Origin: an uncultured Ectothiorhodospiraceae bacterium
GTDB taxonomy: Bacteria > Pseudomonadota > Gammaproteobacteria > Nitrococcales > Nitrococcaceae
Direction: 5' to 3'
Length of the DNA stretch: 64,000 nt
NCBI GenBank assembly: GCA_913061005.1
Contig: CAJXSH010000007.1
Span: forward strand, 1-64,000
Shown: positions 42,583 to 52,438 of the stretch, in pieces
Layout: every line of letters starts with the position of its first letter
Position numbering within the stretch: position 1 is the stretch's first letter
Notes under the pieces: model-generated
Told to the model about the DNA's origin: nothing
What the model saw: only the letters and a program-made list of their open reading frames with translations
The model's database searches: none
Made by a program: the position numbers and the translations under genes

Positions 42583-43485
42583 GTGAAAACCGTACTTGAA
42601 GCCGTTCCGCCGGAACGCCACCGGGGCCAGGCCGCGCTGGAGAAGGTGCTCGAGAAAGTCGCCGCGGTGCAGGCCCACACGCCGGTGGATCTGGTCAATA
42701 TCCCCGAGATCCACGAAGAGCCGGCGCGCAGCGACAAGGGCGAGCGCCGCCAGCCCTTCGCGCCGCGCATGGCACCCCGGGATCTCGCGCAGATCATCCG
42801 CGAGCGGCTGGGTATCGAGTGCATGATCAACCATGTGGTGGTCCACCATCACTCCGAGCAGGCCCTGGTGGATTGGGCCCGCGAGACCTGGGAGCGCTGC
42901 GGCGTCCGGCAGATGGTGTTGGTAGGCGGTGGCCGCCGCTCGGTGCGCTATCCCGGCCCCGGGGTGGCCCGGGCCAACGCGCTGCTGCGCGACGCCGATG
43001 GGTTGCCAGGGCTTCGCATCGGCAATATCTGCATCCCCAGCCGGCGGGATGAGGCCGCACGCATGGCCGAGAAGGTCGGCGCCGGGGCCGATTTCTTTAC
43101 CACGCAGATTCTCTACGAGTCGGATGGCTTCTCGCAGATGCTCGCGGCGCTGTCGGCGGCGGGCCAGGCACCGGCCGAGGTGCTGGTGGCTTTCTGTCCG
43201 ATCCGCAGCGTGCGCAACCTGCGCTTTCTGCAGTGGCTGGGGGTGGGTGTACCCGAGGACCTCGAGGCCTGGCTGGTTGCTGACGAGACCAAGATCACCC
43301 AGCGCTCGGTCGAGCAGATCCACCGGACATGGCAGGCGATCCTTGATGAGGCCCGGACCATTGCCCCGCCGGTGCCCCGGCTGGGGGTCAATCTCGCGCC
43401 CATCGGGCCGATTCCGCCGGCGGTCACCGCCGGTCTGGCCCGCGATCTGGCCGCCGCGCACACCGACGGGGTCGCCGCGCTATGA
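42583..43485 (+). CDS. MetF-like methylenetetrahydrofolate reductase family protein
   Basis: About 300 residues of a TIM-barrel protein of the MetF superfamily. VLEAVPPE replaces the usual EFFPP near the N terminus, and GADFFTTQILYE matches the flavin/folate-binding strand with the conserved Gln. Overall similarity to classical MetF is low; it recalls the mycobacterial-type reductases. I favour the GTG at 42583 because GGAAG precedes it and a -35-like TTGACG lies at 42511, where a longer frame would start with TTG. It is divergent from the lipoprotein gene. It might use an unusual flavin arrangement. Confidence 0.68.
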   Translation: MKTVLEAVPPERHRGQAALEKVLEKVAAVQAHTPVDLVNIPEIHEEPARSDKGERRQPFAPRMAPRDLAQIIRERLGIECMINHVVVHHHSEQALVDWARETWERCGVRQMVLVGGGRRSVRYPGPGVARANALLRDADGLPGLRIGNICIPSRRDEAARMAEKVGAGADFFTTQILYESDGFSQMLAALSAAGQAPAEVLVAFCPIRSVRNLRFLQWLGVGVPEDLEAWLVADETKITQRSVEQIHRTWQAILDEARTIAPPVPRLGVNLAPIGPIPPAVTAGLARDLAAAHTDGVAAL

Positions 43486-43518
43486 TGCGCGGGACAAGCC
43501 TTGGCGAGGAGACAAACC

Positions 43519-43761
43519 ATGGGTGACCTGCCAAAGGTCTTTCGCATCCTGGGCTGGGTGTTTCTGGCGCTGGCGGTGAACATCGTCGGCATCAGCGTGG
43601 GCGCGCTGTGGATGAAGCTGGGCCCGGCGACAGTGGATCTGCTGCTCGACCCGGCCAACGCCACCATCTGGTTGACCACGGCGCTGACCTTTGCCCCGGC
43701 CATCGGCAGCTTCTACGCCGCCTATCTGCTGCGCCGACGCGAGGCCCGTCAGGCCGACTGA
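43519..43761 (+). CDS. Small two-TM membrane protein of unknown function
   Basis: An 80-residue protein with two predicted TM helices (about 10-31 and 50-72) and a basic tail rich in Arg. GAGGAG lies seven bases before the ATG at 43519; a start at 43501 has none. It follows the MetF-like gene by 33 bases and may be read with it. The end overlaps the convergent dehydrogenase gene by 13 bases. No family is recognised. Confidence 0.72.
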   Translation: MGDLPKVFRILGWVFLALAVNIVGISVGALWMKLGPATVDLLLDPANATIWLTTALTFAPAIGSFYAAYLLRRREARQAD

Positions 43762-45170
43762 TCCCCCGGCGGCACCACCTTGCCCGGGTTGAGCGTGTCG
43801 GCCGGATCCAGTGCGGCTTTAAGATCGCGCATCAGCGCCAGTTCCACCGGGTCCTTGAGCCGTTGCACCTCGGCCGGCTTTAACTGGCCGATGCCATGCT
43901 CGGCGGCGAACGACCCGCCCAGCCGGACCGCCTCGTCGTGCACCACCGCGGTCAGATCGGCCCATCGAGCCAGAAATTCGTCGTCGTCGCTGGCTTCGGG
44001 GCGGGTGAGGTTGAAATGGATGTTGCCATCGCCCAGATGGCCGAACGCACAGATCCGCGTCCCGGGGCAGGCGGCGATGACCGCTTCGCCGGCGCGCTGG
44101 ATGAACTCGCCCATGCCGCTGATGGGCACCGAGATATCGTTCTTGATGCTGGCCCCGGCCACTTTCTGGGCCGCCGGGATGGTGTTGCGCAGCCGCCAGA
44201 ACGCCGCGGCGGTGGGGGCATCACCGGCGATGCGGTAGTCGCCGACGGCCGCAGCGGCCATGGCCTGTTCCAGCCGGCCGGCCAGGTCCACGTCCTCGGC
44301 GCTGCTGCTGGCTTCGACGAGCAGATACCAGGCGTGGGGCGCCGGCAGCGGGTCGAGACATCGCGCGTCATGGGCAAGGGCGTACTCGAGCGGCCGACGA
44401 CCCATGAGTTCGCAACTGCTCAACGCATCGCCGCTTGCCTGGCGCAGCTGGCTGAACAACGCGATGGCGCGCTCGACGCTGTCCAGTCCGACAATGGCCG
44501 TGGCCCTTTGCCGGATGGCCGGAAAGAGCTTGAGGCTGGCGGCGGTGATGACCCCCAGGCTGCCCTCGGCGCCGATGAAAAGATCCTTGAGATCAAAGCC
44601 GCTGTTGTCCTTGCGCAGACGCTTGAGCCCATGCCAGATCCGGCCATCGGCGAGGACCACCTCAACGCCCAGGGTCAGATCCCGGGCGTTGCCGTAGCGC
44701 AGCACGTTCATGCCGCCGGCGTTGGTGGCCAGGTTGCCGCCGATCTGACAATCCGCCTCGGCGGCGTAGCTCAGCGGAAACAGCCGATCGACGGCCGCGG
44801 CGGCGGACTGGACGGCGCTGAGCCGGCAGCCGGCTTCTGCCACCAGGGTGAAATCCTCGGCATCCACCGAGCGGATGCGGTCGAGCCGCTCCAGCGAGAG
44901 GATGATGGCCTGCTCGTCCGGCCGCGCCGCCGCCCCGCCGCAAAGCCCGGTGTTGCCACCCTGGGGGATGACCGCCAGGCCGGCCCCGTGGCACGCCGCC
45001 ACCACCCGGGCCACCGCCTCGGTGGTATCCGGCCGGATCACCGCCGCTACCGGGTGTCCGCCAAACCGGCCCCGCTGTTCGGTGAGATAGGGCGCCATCG
45101 CCCGGGCATCGGTCATCACCGATTCGGCGTCGAGGGTCTTGCGCAGTTGCGCGACGGTGGCGTTGGTCAT
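43749..45170 (-). CDS. FAD-linked D-2-hydroxyacid dehydrogenase (GlcD/D2HGDH type)
   Basis: A 473-residue flavoprotein of the vanillyl-alcohol oxidase fold. The PCMH FAD domain has IPQGGNTGLCGGA and CQIGGNLATNAGG, then GAEGSLGVITAA. The C-terminal substrate domain ends with the metal-binding GHLGDGNIHFN and AAEHGIGQLK motifs. Close relatives oxidise D-2-hydroxyglutarate or D-lactate; GlcD of glycolate oxidase is another option, but no glcE/F is adjacent. GGGAG precedes the ATG at 45170; 29 earlier codons are rejected. Confidence 0.92.
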   Translation of the reverse strand: MTNATVAQLRKTLDAESVMTDARAMAPYLTEQRGRFGGHPVAAVIRPDTTEAVARVVAACHGAGLAVIPQGGNTGLCGGAAARPDEQAIILSLERLDRIRSVDAEDFTLVAEAGCRLSAVQSAAAAVDRLFPLSYAAEADCQIGGNLATNAGGMNVLRYGNARDLTLGVEVVLADGRIWHGLKRLRKDNSGFDLKDLFIGAEGSLGVITAASLKLFPAIRQRATAIVGLDSVERAIALFSQLRQASGDALSSCELMGRRPLEYALAHDARCLDPLPAPHAWYLLVEASSSAEDVDLAGRLEQAMAAAAVGDYRIAGDAPTAAAFWRLRNTIPAAQKVAGASIKNDISVPISGMGEFIQRAGEAVIAACPGTRICAFGHLGDGNIHFNLTRPEASDDDEFLARWADLTAVVHDEAVRLGGSFAAEHGIGQLKPAEVQRLKDPVELALMRDLKAALDPADTLNPGKVVPPGDQSA

Positions 45171-45282
45171 GATGGCTCCCGTTGCCGATTCCTTCCATTG
45201 TACGGCGTGGATCGGCCTGCCGTCGCGGCGGTGAGCGTGTATCATGAGCCGGGTCAATCATTGGCTTTGAGGAGTGCCGGTC

Positions 45283-45858
45283 ATGAGGTTCAAGACTGCC
45301 CGTTGGGCGCTTTTATCCGTGGTCTTCGCCGCCGCCACCGCCGGCGCGGATACCCTGGGCGTGGATCTGAGCAGCGACGCTGCCAAGCTGTCGTTCTTGC
45401 GGCCCCTGCCGCCCGAGGGGCTGGAGGCCGGCGGTGGGCTGATGATCCATGATGACGACGGCGAGATCATCGAGGCCGACCTCCATCTGGTCGACCGGCC
45501 CGAGCCGGGGCGCAACGCGCTGGTGCTCGGCATTGGCGGCAAGCTGCCGGTGATCATGGACGACCGGCGTGATGCCGACGGCGCCGCGCTTGCCATCGGC
45601 GGCAAGCTGCGCTGGACGCTGCCGCAGTACAACCGCGCGGCGGTGGCCGGCAACCTCTACTACGCGCCTTCGGCCACCAGCTTCAGCGACATCGACGGCT
45701 ATCAGGAATATGCCGTCCGTGGCGAGTTCCAGATCCTCGAGCAGGCCAATGTCTTTGTTGGCTATCGCAACATCGAGCTGAGCTACGACGGCCGCTCCCG
45801 CGGTGGCGACCGGGATTTCGACGATGGCGTCTATGCCGGGTTCAACATCGACTTCTAA
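45283..45858 (+). CDS. YfaZ-like outer membrane beta-barrel protein
   Basis: A 191-residue exported protein. The signal peptide spans about 1-22 with cleavage after AGA. The mature part has alternating strands and ends in AGFNIDF, a terminal aromatic typical for outer-membrane insertion. It fits the YfaZ family by size and by YRNIELSYDGRS. GAGGAG lies eight bases before the ATG at 45283; a GTG at 45274 is less likely. The deacetylase gene begins within its last codons. Function is unknown. Confidence 0.78.
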   Translation: MRFKTARWALLSVVFAAATAGADTLGVDLSSDAAKLSFLRPLPPEGLEAGGGLMIHDDDGEIIEADLHLVDRPEPGRNALVLGIGGKLPVIMDDRRDADGAALAIGGKLRWTLPQYNRAAVAGNLYYAPSATSFSDIDGYQEYAVRGEFQILEQANVFVGYRNIELSYDGRSRGGDRDFDDGVYAGFNIDF

Positions 45859-46936
45859 CCCCGCGCGCCGCCGCCTCGGCGGCGTCCCGGGGTGGCTGCT
45901 GGGGCTGGTGCTGCTGGCCGGGCCGGCCGGCGCCTCGGCACCGGATCTGGCCGCGACGGTGTTGATGTACCACCACGTCGGCAACGCCGAGACGCCCAGC
46001 ACCAGTGTCACCCGCACGCAGTTCGCGGCGCATCTCGACTATCTCGCGCGCAACGACTTTAACGTGGTCGATCTGGGCGAGGTGGTCGAGGCGCTGCGCA
46101 CCCGCGAGCCGCTGCCCGATCGCACGGTGGCGATCACCTTTGATGACGGCTACGAAAGCGTCGGCCGGGTCGCGCATCCGATGCTGGCCGAGCGGGGCTG
46201 GCCGTATACGGTTTTCGTCAACACCCGGCCGGTGGCGGATGGCTACAGCGGCTATCTGACCTGGGCCGAGATGGCGGCCATGGCCGATGAGGGCGCCCGG
46301 TTCGCCAACCACTCCCACCGCCACGTGCCGCTTCAGTTGCGGCGGGATAATGAGGCCCGACCCCAGTGGCGCGAGCGGGTGGTCGATGACATCCAGACCG
46401 CCCAGCGCCGGCTGGTCGACCGGTTGGGCGAGGCCGTCCACCAGGATCCGCCGTTGCTGGCCTATCCGTTTGGCGAATACAGCATCGAGCTCATGGATGT
46501 CGTCGCCGAGCTCGGCTATGTGGGCCTGGGTCAGCATTCCGGCGCCATCGGCCGCCACAGCAACTCGCTGGCGCTGCCGCGCTTCCCGATGAATGAGCGT
46601 TACGCCGACATGGACGGGTTTGCCGTCAAGGTCGATGCCCTGCCCCTGCCGGTGGTCTCGCAGACGCCCCTCGATCCGGTGCGCGAGGCCGACGAGCTGC
46701 CCACCCTGACCGTGACCCTGGCGCCCGACGCGGCGATCCCCGAAGCCCGGCTCGCCTGTTTCTACCAGGACCAGCGCCTCGAGCCACGCTGGCTCGAGCC
46801 CGGGCGGCGCTTCGCCGTGCAGGCCACCGGCCGTCTGCCCGTCGGCCGCAGCCGTTACAACTGCACCGCGCCGGCCGGTGAGGGGCGTTTTTACTGGTAC
46901 AGCCAGCTGTGGATCCACGGCGAGGCCGGTACATGA
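45833..46936 (+). CDS. Exported polysaccharide deacetylase (NodB domain)
   Basis: About 367 residues. After a basic N terminus, a hydrophobic signal segment (LLGLVLLAGPAGASA) exports the protein. The NodB domain shows YHHVG, the catalytic and metal Asp pair TFDDGY and the metal site NHSHRH. It probably removes acetyl groups from a surface or periplasmic polysaccharide. A C-terminal Ig-like part of about 100 residues follows. The start is uncertain: ATG codons at 45803, 45824 and 45833 are in frame, all inside the YfaZ-like gene and without a good site. The end overlaps the next gene (ATGA). Confidence 0.88.
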   Translation: MPGSTSTSNPARRRLGGVPGWLLGLVLLAGPAGASAPDLAATVLMYHHVGNAETPSTSVTRTQFAAHLDYLARNDFNVVDLGEVVEALRTREPLPDRTVAITFDDGYESVGRVAHPMLAERGWPYTVFVNTRPVADGYSGYLTWAEMAAMADEGARFANHSHRHVPLQLRRDNEARPQWRERVVDDIQTAQRRLVDRLGEAVHQDPPLLAYPFGEYSIELMDVVAELGYVGLGQHSGAIGRHSNSLALPRFPMNERYADMDGFAVKVDALPLPVVSQTPLDPVREADELPTLTVTLAPDAAIPEARLACFYQDQRLEPRWLEPGRRFAVQATGRLPVGRSRYNCTAPAGEGRFYWYSQLWIHGEAGT

Positions 46937-47700
46937 GCCCAGCGGGCCCGGTGCGTCTGCTGCAGCTAAGCGATACGCATCTTTTTGCCGACCCTGACAA
47001 GCGGCAGGCCGGGGTCAACGTCCGTGACCGCTTCAACCGGACGCTGGCCGCCATGAAGCCCTGGGCGGCTCATGCCCACGGGCTTTTGCATACCGGTGAT
47101 CTGGTCCATGACGAAAGCCCCGCCGGCTATGATGATCTGGCCGCGCAACTGGCGACCCTGGGGCTGCCCGGCCGGGTCATCCCGGGCAACCATGATGACC
47201 CCCGGCAGATGGCCCGGGCGTTTGCCGGGCCGCTGATCACCACCGGCCGCAGTCTGGTGGTCGGGGACTGGACGGTGATCATGCTCAACACCCAGATCCC
47301 CGGCGCGGTCCCGGGGGCGCTTGCCGAAGGCGAGCTGGCGGCTCTGGATGAAGTGCTCGAGACGCTGACGACTCACCACGCCATCCTGGCCATGCACCAC
47401 CCCCCCATCCCGGTGGGCACCCCCTGGCTGGATGCCATCGCGTTGCAGCGGCCGGCGGCGCTGCAGGCCCGGGTCGAGGCCGAGTCGCGCATTCGTGCGG
47501 TGCTGGTCGGGCATATCCACCACCCCGTGGACCGGCCCTGGTGCGGGGCGCGGGTGATCAGCGCCCCCTCCACCGCCGCCGATTTCTGCCCCGGTGCCGC
47601 CGACTTTACCCGGGGCGATGCGCCGCCGGGTTTCCGCTGGCTGGATCTGGGCCCGGGCGGTGAAATCGACACCGGTGTGGTCTGGGCCCCCCACGGCTAA
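46933..47700 (+). CDS. cpdA: CpdA-like metallophosphoesterase (cyclic nucleotide phosphodiesterase)
   Basis: A 255-residue cytoplasmic enzyme of the calcineurin-like group. The dimetal motifs are complete: LSDTHLF, HTGDLVHD, PGNHDD, MHHPP and GHIHHP. The size and motif spacing fit CpdA, which hydrolyses cAMP to AMP. The ATG at 46933 overlaps the deacetylase stop. Another substrate in the family is possible. Confidence 0.88.
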   Translation: MSPAGPVRLLQLSDTHLFADPDKRQAGVNVRDRFNRTLAAMKPWAAHAHGLLHTGDLVHDESPAGYDDLAAQLATLGLPGRVIPGNHDDPRQMARAFAGPLITTGRSLVVGDWTVIMLNTQIPGAVPGALAEGELAALDEVLETLTTHHAILAMHHPPIPVGTPWLDAIALQRPAALQARVEAESRIRAVLVGHIHHPVDRPWCGARVISAPSTAADFCPGAADFTRGDAPPGFRWLDLGPGGEIDTGVVWAPHG

Positions 47701-47731
47701 AGCCCTTTCCCGTGGACGCGGCAGGCTTTAG
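47697..47731. other. Inverted repeat covering the cpdA stop
   Basis: CTAAAGCC (47697-47704) and GGCTTTAG (47724-47731) are perfect complements around a 19-base loop. The left arm contains the cpdA TAA. There is no T-run, so it is not a standard terminator. It lies 51 bases before the rubredoxin start. Confidence 0.5.
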
Positions 47732-47781
47732 GGTTGGGATCTGCAAACATTCTGACTTCGACCCAATCAATGGAGATGGCA

Positions 47782-47952
47782 ATGGAATATCGCTCGTGGA
47801 TGTGTGTGGTCTGCGGCTGGATCTATGAAGAAGAGGATGGCCTGCCCGAGGAGGGCATCGCCCCCGGGACGCGCTGGGAAGATATCCCGGATGACTTCGT
47901 CTGCCCGGAATGCGGCGCCGGCAAGTCGGATTTCGAGATGATCGAGATTTGA
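47782..47952 (+). CDS. Rubredoxin
   Basis: A 56-residue electron carrier with one Fe(Cys)4 centre: Cys8, Cys11, Cys41 and Cys44 in CVVCGW and CPECGAG. GGAG lies six bases ahead of the ATG at 47782; in-frame ATG codons at 47734 and 47776 fit less well. In gammaproteobacteria a rubredoxin often lies just before thiE and hemL, as here. Its redox partner is not visible in the window. Confidence 0.96.
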   Translation: MEYRSWMCVVCGWIYEEEDGLPEEGIAPGTRWEDIPDDFVCPECGAGKSDFEMIEI

Positions 47953-48584
47953 CCGCCGCGGGTTCCATCACCGGGCTTTACGCGATCACCGCCCCGCGTC
48001 GGGCCGGCCAGTCCGGCCTGCTCGACGCCGCGGCCGCCACCCTCGGGGCCGGCACCCGGGTGCTGCAGTATCGGGACAAAAGCGATGACGCCGAGCGGCG
48101 ACTGACCGAGGCCAACGCGCTGGCGGCCCTGTGTCGGCAGCATGGTGCGGCGTTCATCGTCAACGACGATATCGAGCTGGCCCTGCAGGTCAACGCCGAT
48201 GGGGTGCACGTCGGTCGTGACGACGCCGGTGTCGCGCGGGCACGATCGGCGCTGGGGCCCGGCCGTGTGCTGGGGGTTTCCTGCTACGCCGATCTCGACC
48301 GGGCCGGGGCAGCGGTCGAGGCCGGTGCCGACTATCTGGCCTTTGGCAGTGTCTACCCCTCGCCCACCAAGCCCCAGGCCGGGCTGGCGCCGCTTGATAT
48401 CCTTACCGAGGCCCGGCGACGCTTTGCCCTGCCGGTGGTGGCCATTGGCGGGATCACGGCCGATAACATCGGCGAGGTGACCGCTGCCGGGGCCGATGCG
48501 GTGGCGGTGGTGGATGCCGTATTCGGTGCCGACGACCCGCGGGCCGCCACGGCCGAGTTGATCCATCGCGGCTTTTCAACATAA
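47949..48584 (+). CDS. thiE: Thiamine-phosphate synthase
   Basis: A 211-residue TIM-barrel enzyme that couples the hydroxymethylpyrimidine diphosphate and thiazole phosphate to thiamine phosphate. Motifs are [48 protein letters not shown] and AIGGITADN. Start is a TTG that overlaps the rubredoxin TGA (TTGA). No TPP riboswitch is present ahead of this unit. Confidence 0.95.
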   Translation: MTAAGSITGLYAITAPRRAGQSGLLDAAAATLGAGTRVLQYRDKSDDAERRLTEANALAALCRQHGAAFIVNDDIELALQVNADGVHVGRDDAGVARARSALGPGRVLGVSCYADLDRAGAAVEAGADYLAFGSVYPSPTKPQAGLAPLDILTEARRRFALPVVAIGGITADNIGEVTAAGADAVAVVDAVFGADDPRAATAELIHRGFST

Positions 48585-48597
48585 GGACGCTACGACC

Positions 48598-49881
48598 ATG
48601 AGCAGCCGATCCGAGACGCTTTTTGCCGAGGCCCAGCAGCATCTGGTGGGCGGGGTGAACTCTGCCGTGCGGGCATTCCGCTCGGTGGGCGGGACACCGG
48701 TTTTCATCCGCCGCGGCGAGGGCGCCTGGATCGAGGATGTGGACGGCAAGCGCTATGTGGACTACGTGCTCTCGTACGGGCCGCTCGCCATCGGCCATGC
48801 CCATCCCGAAGTGGTCGAGGCCATCGCCGATACCGCCGCCCGGGGCACCAGCTTTGGTGCCCCCACCGAGCTCGAGACCGAGCTGGCCGTCCAGGTCAAA
48901 TCCCTGATGCCGGGCATCGAGCGCCTTCGCATGGTCAACTCCGGCACCGAGGCCTGCATGAGCGCCGTGCGGCTGGCCCGGGGCTATACCGGCCGTGACC
49001 GGGTGTTGAAATTCCGCGGCAACTACCACGGCCATGTCGATGCGCTGTTGGTCGAGGCGGGCTCGGGGGTGTTGACCCTGGGGATCCCCGGCTCTCCCGG
49101 GGTGCCGGCATCGGTCACCGAGACCACCCTGACCGCGCCCTACAACGACATCGATGCGGTCCGGCAGCTCTTTGCCGAGTATGGCGAGACCATTGCGGCG
49201 GTGCTGGTCGAGCCGGTGGCCGGCAACATGAACTGCGTCCCGGCCATGCCGGCATTCCTCGAGGGGCTGCGGGGCCTTTGCGATGACAGCGGGGCGCTGC
49301 TGGTCTTTGACGAGGTGATGAGCGGTTTCCGTGCCGCCCCCGGCGGAGCCCAGGCCGCCTATGGCGTGACCCCGGATCTCACCTGCCTGGGCAAGGTGAT
49401 CGGCGGTGGCCTGCCCACCGCGGCGCTGGGTGGACGGGCCGATGTCATGGAATACCTCGCCCCCACCGGTCCGGTCTATCAGGCCGGCACCCTGTCGGGG
49501 AACCCGCTGGCAATGGCCAGCGGCCTTGCGACGTTGCGCAACCTCACCCGGCCCGGTGTGCATGCCGGGGCCGAGGCATGGACCGGGCGTCTGCTCGCCG
49601 GGCTCGAGGCCCGGGCCGAGGCCGCCGGCGTTGGGCTGACCACCACCCAGGCCGGCACCATGTTCGGGCTTTTCTTTACCGACAAGGACGAGATCGTCGG
49701 CTTTGAGGATGTCGCCGGCTGTGATGCCGATCGATTCAAACGCTTTTTCCACGGCATGCTCGAGGCCGGGGTCTATCTGGCCCCTTCCGCTTTCGAGGCG
49801 GGCTTTGTCTCGACCGCCCATGACGAGGCGGCGCTGGCCCATACCCTGGATGCCGCCGAGCGGGTCTTTGCCCATCTGTGA
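48598..49881 (+). CDS. hemL: Glutamate-1-semialdehyde 2,1-aminomutase
   Basis: A 427-residue PLP enzyme of the C5 heme pathway that turns glutamate 1-semialdehyde into 5-aminolevulinate. The PLP lysine is Lys266 in [32 protein letters not shown] and FDEVMSGFR are family landmarks. The start is 13 bases after thiE. Its TGA overlaps the next start (GTGA). Confidence 0.97.
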   Translation: MSSRSETLFAEAQQHLVGGVNSAVRAFRSVGGTPVFIRRGEGAWIEDVDGKRYVDYVLSYGPLAIGHAHPEVVEAIADTAARGTSFGAPTELETELAVQVKSLMPGIERLRMVNSGTEACMSAVRLARGYTGRDRVLKFRGNYHGHVDALLVEAGSGVLTLGIPGSPGVPASVTETTLTAPYNDIDAVRQLFAEYGETIAAVLVEPVAGNMNCVPAMPAFLEGLRGLCDDSGALLVFDEVMSGFRAAPGGAQAAYGVTPDLTCLGKVIGGGLPTAALGGRADVMEYLAPTGPVYQAGTLSGNPLAMASGLATLRNLTRPGVHAGAEAWTGRLLAGLEARAEAAGVGLTTTQAGTMFGLFFTDKDEIVGFEDVAGCDADRFKRFFHGMLEAGVYLAPSAFEAGFVSTAHDEAALAHTLDAAERVFAHL

Positions 49882-51863
49882 ACGGGCCCTGGGGATTTGT
49901 TGAACCCATCCTGAACTTCCTCGCCGCTCACCCCGACTGGGTGGGGGTGGCGGTGGCGGTCATCGCCTTTGCCGAGTCCCTGGCGCTGGTGGGGCTGCTG
50001 GTCCCCGGGGCGGTGCTGATGTTCGCCGCCGGGGCCCTTATCGGCGGCAGTCATATGCCGGTGCTGCCGATTCTGCTCTGGGCCATGGCCGGTGCCATTG
50101 CCGGGGATGGGCTGAGTTTCTATCTGGGGCGGCGCTTTCGCGGCGAGCTCCGTCTGCTGCCGGTCATCCGCCGCTATCCGGGGGCGGTGAACCGGGCCGA
50201 GGCGTTGTTCCACCGCCACGGCGGCAAGAGCGTGGTGATTGGCCGGTTTGTCGGCCCGGTGCGTCCGGTGATTCCCGCCGTGGTCGGCATGCTGGGCATG
50301 CCGCCGGGGCGTTTCCTGCTCGCCAACCTGGGCTCGGCGGTGATCTGGGCGCCGGCGTATCTCCTCCCCGGTGTGGTGTTCGGGGCCTCGCTGGCCCTGG
50401 CGCTCGAGGTCATGGGTCGCCTGGTGGCCTGGATCGTGCTGGTGATCACCCTGTTCCTGCTGCTGCGCTGGCTGTTGCCGCGCATCGACCGGCCACTGCG
50501 GCTGGCCGGCCATCGCCTGGCCCGCGCGGTGGGCCGACAACCGCCCAGGGGCGTGGAGTGGGCCTGGCTGCGGCCATTGCATGCCGCCACCCGGGCGCTG
50601 CGATACCGGCGTGGCTGGTTCTGGTGGCTGATGCTGGCCGTGCTGGTGGCAAGCAGCGCCCGGGCGCTGCTCGAACCCGCGCCCATGGACTGGGAGCGCG
50701 GCATGGCCGCCGTCATCCGGGTCTCGGCGTCCGGCCTTGATGATGCCTTCTGGGCGGTCACCCAGCTGGGCGGTGTATTGCCGGTCATGCTGGCGACGCT
50801 GGCCCTTGCCGGGGTGGTGTGGCGGGTCGAGGGGCAACGGCGGGCGCTGCTGGCGCTGCTGGCGATGGCCGCCACCCAGGCCATCGCCTACGGCCTCAAG
50901 GCCTGGATTGGTCTGGCCCGGCCGCTTTCGCTGACCGAGACACCCGCGTTCGGGGCGGCGTTGCCGAGCGCCCACGCCGCGGGTATTGCGGTACTGGTCA
51001 CGCTCTGGGTGGTGTTGTGGCCGGCCGCGCGGCCCATCTCGCGCAATCTTTTGCTGGCCATTGCCGGGCTGCTGACCGCCGCCGTTGCCGTGAGTCGTCT
51101 GGCGTTGGGGGTGCATTGGCCATTGGATGTCCTCGCCGGCATCGGCCTGGGCGTCACCCTGGGCGCGCTCCCGGTGGTGGCCCGCAGCCCCCGGGGCTCG
51201 GGCAATGGGTCGATGACGGCGGTGGCCGTCTCGATGGTGGTGCTGCTCGCCACCGCCGGGCTCACCCGGCAGCTTGGTTGGCCGGATCCGTTGGCGGATT
51301 ATCCCGAACCGCCGGGCGCGCCGGTGATGACCGCGGCCGACTGGCTGGCCGGCGATGGCCCCCTGCCGCAGCGGCGATTGGCCATTCTGGGGCTTGAGGC
51401 GCCGTTTGACGCCCAGTGGTGGTCGGCGGCAACGCCACCGGCGGGTTTTCAACCCGACTGGCAACAACCGCCGGAATGGCGCTGGCAGACCCTGCTGCGC
51501 TGGGTCAGTCCGCGGCCCACACCCGCGCGCCTGCCGGTGCTACCGCGCTGGCACGCGGGCCGGACAGCCGCCTTTGTCCGTATCCGTCTGGGCGATGACC
51601 CGACCCGGCGCTGGGTGTTGCGGGGCTGGCCGGTGGCGCATGTCGAGCGCGGTCGGGTGTGGTTGCTGCAACTCGAGCAGGAGCGTATTACCGGTGGCTT
51701 GCTGCTCCCGCGTCTCGAACGGCAACGCCCGGACCGGACGGCGGTAATGCGGCTTTTGGACGCCGCGGCCGAGCGGGCCGAGCGGCGCTCGATTGCCGGG
51801 ATCCGGCCGCCTCGTTATTCGCCGGCGACCGAGTCCTGGCCCCAGGGCGGGATCAGCGACTGA
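49878..51863 (+). CDS. DedA-PAP2-LssY fusion membrane protein
   Basis: A 661-residue inner-membrane protein of three parts. Residues about 1-190 are a DedA/SNARE-associated domain ([31 protein letters not shown]). About 230-430 form a PAP2 phosphatase with all three motifs: [16 protein letters not shown] and [13 protein letters not shown]. About 440-661 form an LssY-type C-terminal domain rich in Trp. It may flip and dephosphorylate a membrane lipid such as undecaprenyl or phosphatidate. Start is GTG coupled to hemL. The last 49 bases overlap ubiX on the other strand. Confidence 0.9.
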   Translation: MNGPWGFVEPILNFLAAHPDWVGVAVAVIAFAESLALVGLLVPGAVLMFAAGALIGGSHMPVLPILLWAMAGAIAGDGLSFYLGRRFRGELRLLPVIRRYPGAVNRAEALFHRHGGKSVVIGRFVGPVRPVIPAVVGMLGMPPGRFLLANLGSAVIWAPAYLLPGVVFGASLALALEVMGRLVAWIVLVITLFLLLRWLLPRIDRPLRLAGHRLARAVGRQPPRGVEWAWLRPLHAATRALRYRRGWFWWLMLAVLVASSARALLEPAPMDWERGMAAVIRVSASGLDDAFWAVTQLGGVLPVMLATLALAGVVWRVEGQRRALLALLAMAATQAIAYGLKAWIGLARPLSLTETPAFGAALPSAHAAGIAVLVTLWVVLWPAARPISRNLLLAIAGLLTAAVAVSRLALGVHWPLDVLAGIGLGVTLGALPVVARSPRGSGNGSMTAVAVSMVVLLATAGLTRQLGWPDPLADYPEPPGAPVMTAADWLAGDGPLPQRRLAILGLEAPFDAQWWSAATPPAGFQPDWQQPPEWRWQTLLRWVSPRPTPARLPVLPRWHAGRTAAFVRIRLGDDPTRRWVLRGWPVAHVERGRVWLLQLEQERITGGLLLPRLERQRPDRTAVMRLLDAAAERAERRSIAGIRPPRYSPATESWPQGGISD

Positions 51864-52438
51864 TCAAGTCCCAGGCGGTCGAGCACCCGGGCGACGACAA
51901 AGTCCACCAGCTCGTTCATCGCCGCCGGCCGGTGATAGAAGGCCGGGTTGGCGGGCAGCATGACCGCCCCCATGCGGGTGAGCCGGAGCATGTTCTCGAG
52001 GTGGATCTCGGACAGGGGGGTCTCGCGGGGCACCGCGATGAGCTGGCCGCGTTCTTTGAGCACCACATCCGCCGCCCGCTCGATCAGTGCCTCACTGGTC
52101 CCGGCGGCGATCCGGCCCAGGGTGCCGGTGGTGCAGGGGCAGATCACCATCTGCCGGGGCGCCCCTGAGCCCGAGGCCACCGGCGCCGACCAGGCCTTGG
52201 CGCCAAACACCGTCAACTGCCCGTCATGGGCGCCGAAGCGCCGGGCCAGTGTGGCCGCCATGTCACTGCTTCGCGCCGGCAGACTGAGATCGTGCTCCAT
52301 TTTGAGCACCAGCCGCCCGGCCTCCGAGACCATCAAATAGACCGGGACACCGGCGCCCAGGAGGCATTCCAGCAGTCGCAGGCCGTAAATCGCGCCCGAG
52401 GCGCCGGTGATCGCCAGGGTGATGGGTGCGTTGTTCAT
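51815..52438 (-). CDS. ubiX: Flavin prenyltransferase
   Basis: A 207-residue enzyme that prenylates FMN for the UbiD decarboxylase of ubiquinone synthesis. Landmarks are AITGASGAIYGLRLL (flavin binding), VICPCTTGTLGRIAAG, ADVVLKERGQLIAVPRETP and AVMLPANPAFYHRP. The ATG overlaps the mpl stop (ATGA). No ubiD is in the window. Confidence 0.97.
   Translation of the reverse strand: MNNAPITLAITGASGAIYGLRLLECLLGAGVPVYLMVSEAGRLVLKMEHDLSLPARSSDMAATLARRFGAHDGQLTVFGAKAWSAPVASGSGAPRQMVICPCTTGTLGRIAAGTSEALIERAADVVLKERGQLIAVPRETPLSEIHLENMLRLTRMGAVMLPANPAFYHRPAAMNELVDFVVARVLDRLGLDQSLIPPWGQDSVAGE

Noticed and set aside
47700-47950. Possible TPP riboswitch ahead of thiE
   Set aside because: thiE starts within the rubredoxin stop, and the short leader lacks the conserved CUGAGA and GAUNNNNAA-type elements.
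49773-51467. Open frame of 564 codons opposite the DedA-PAP2-LssY gene
   Set aside because: Gln/His/Pro-rich antisense; the plus strand has all PAP2 motifs.
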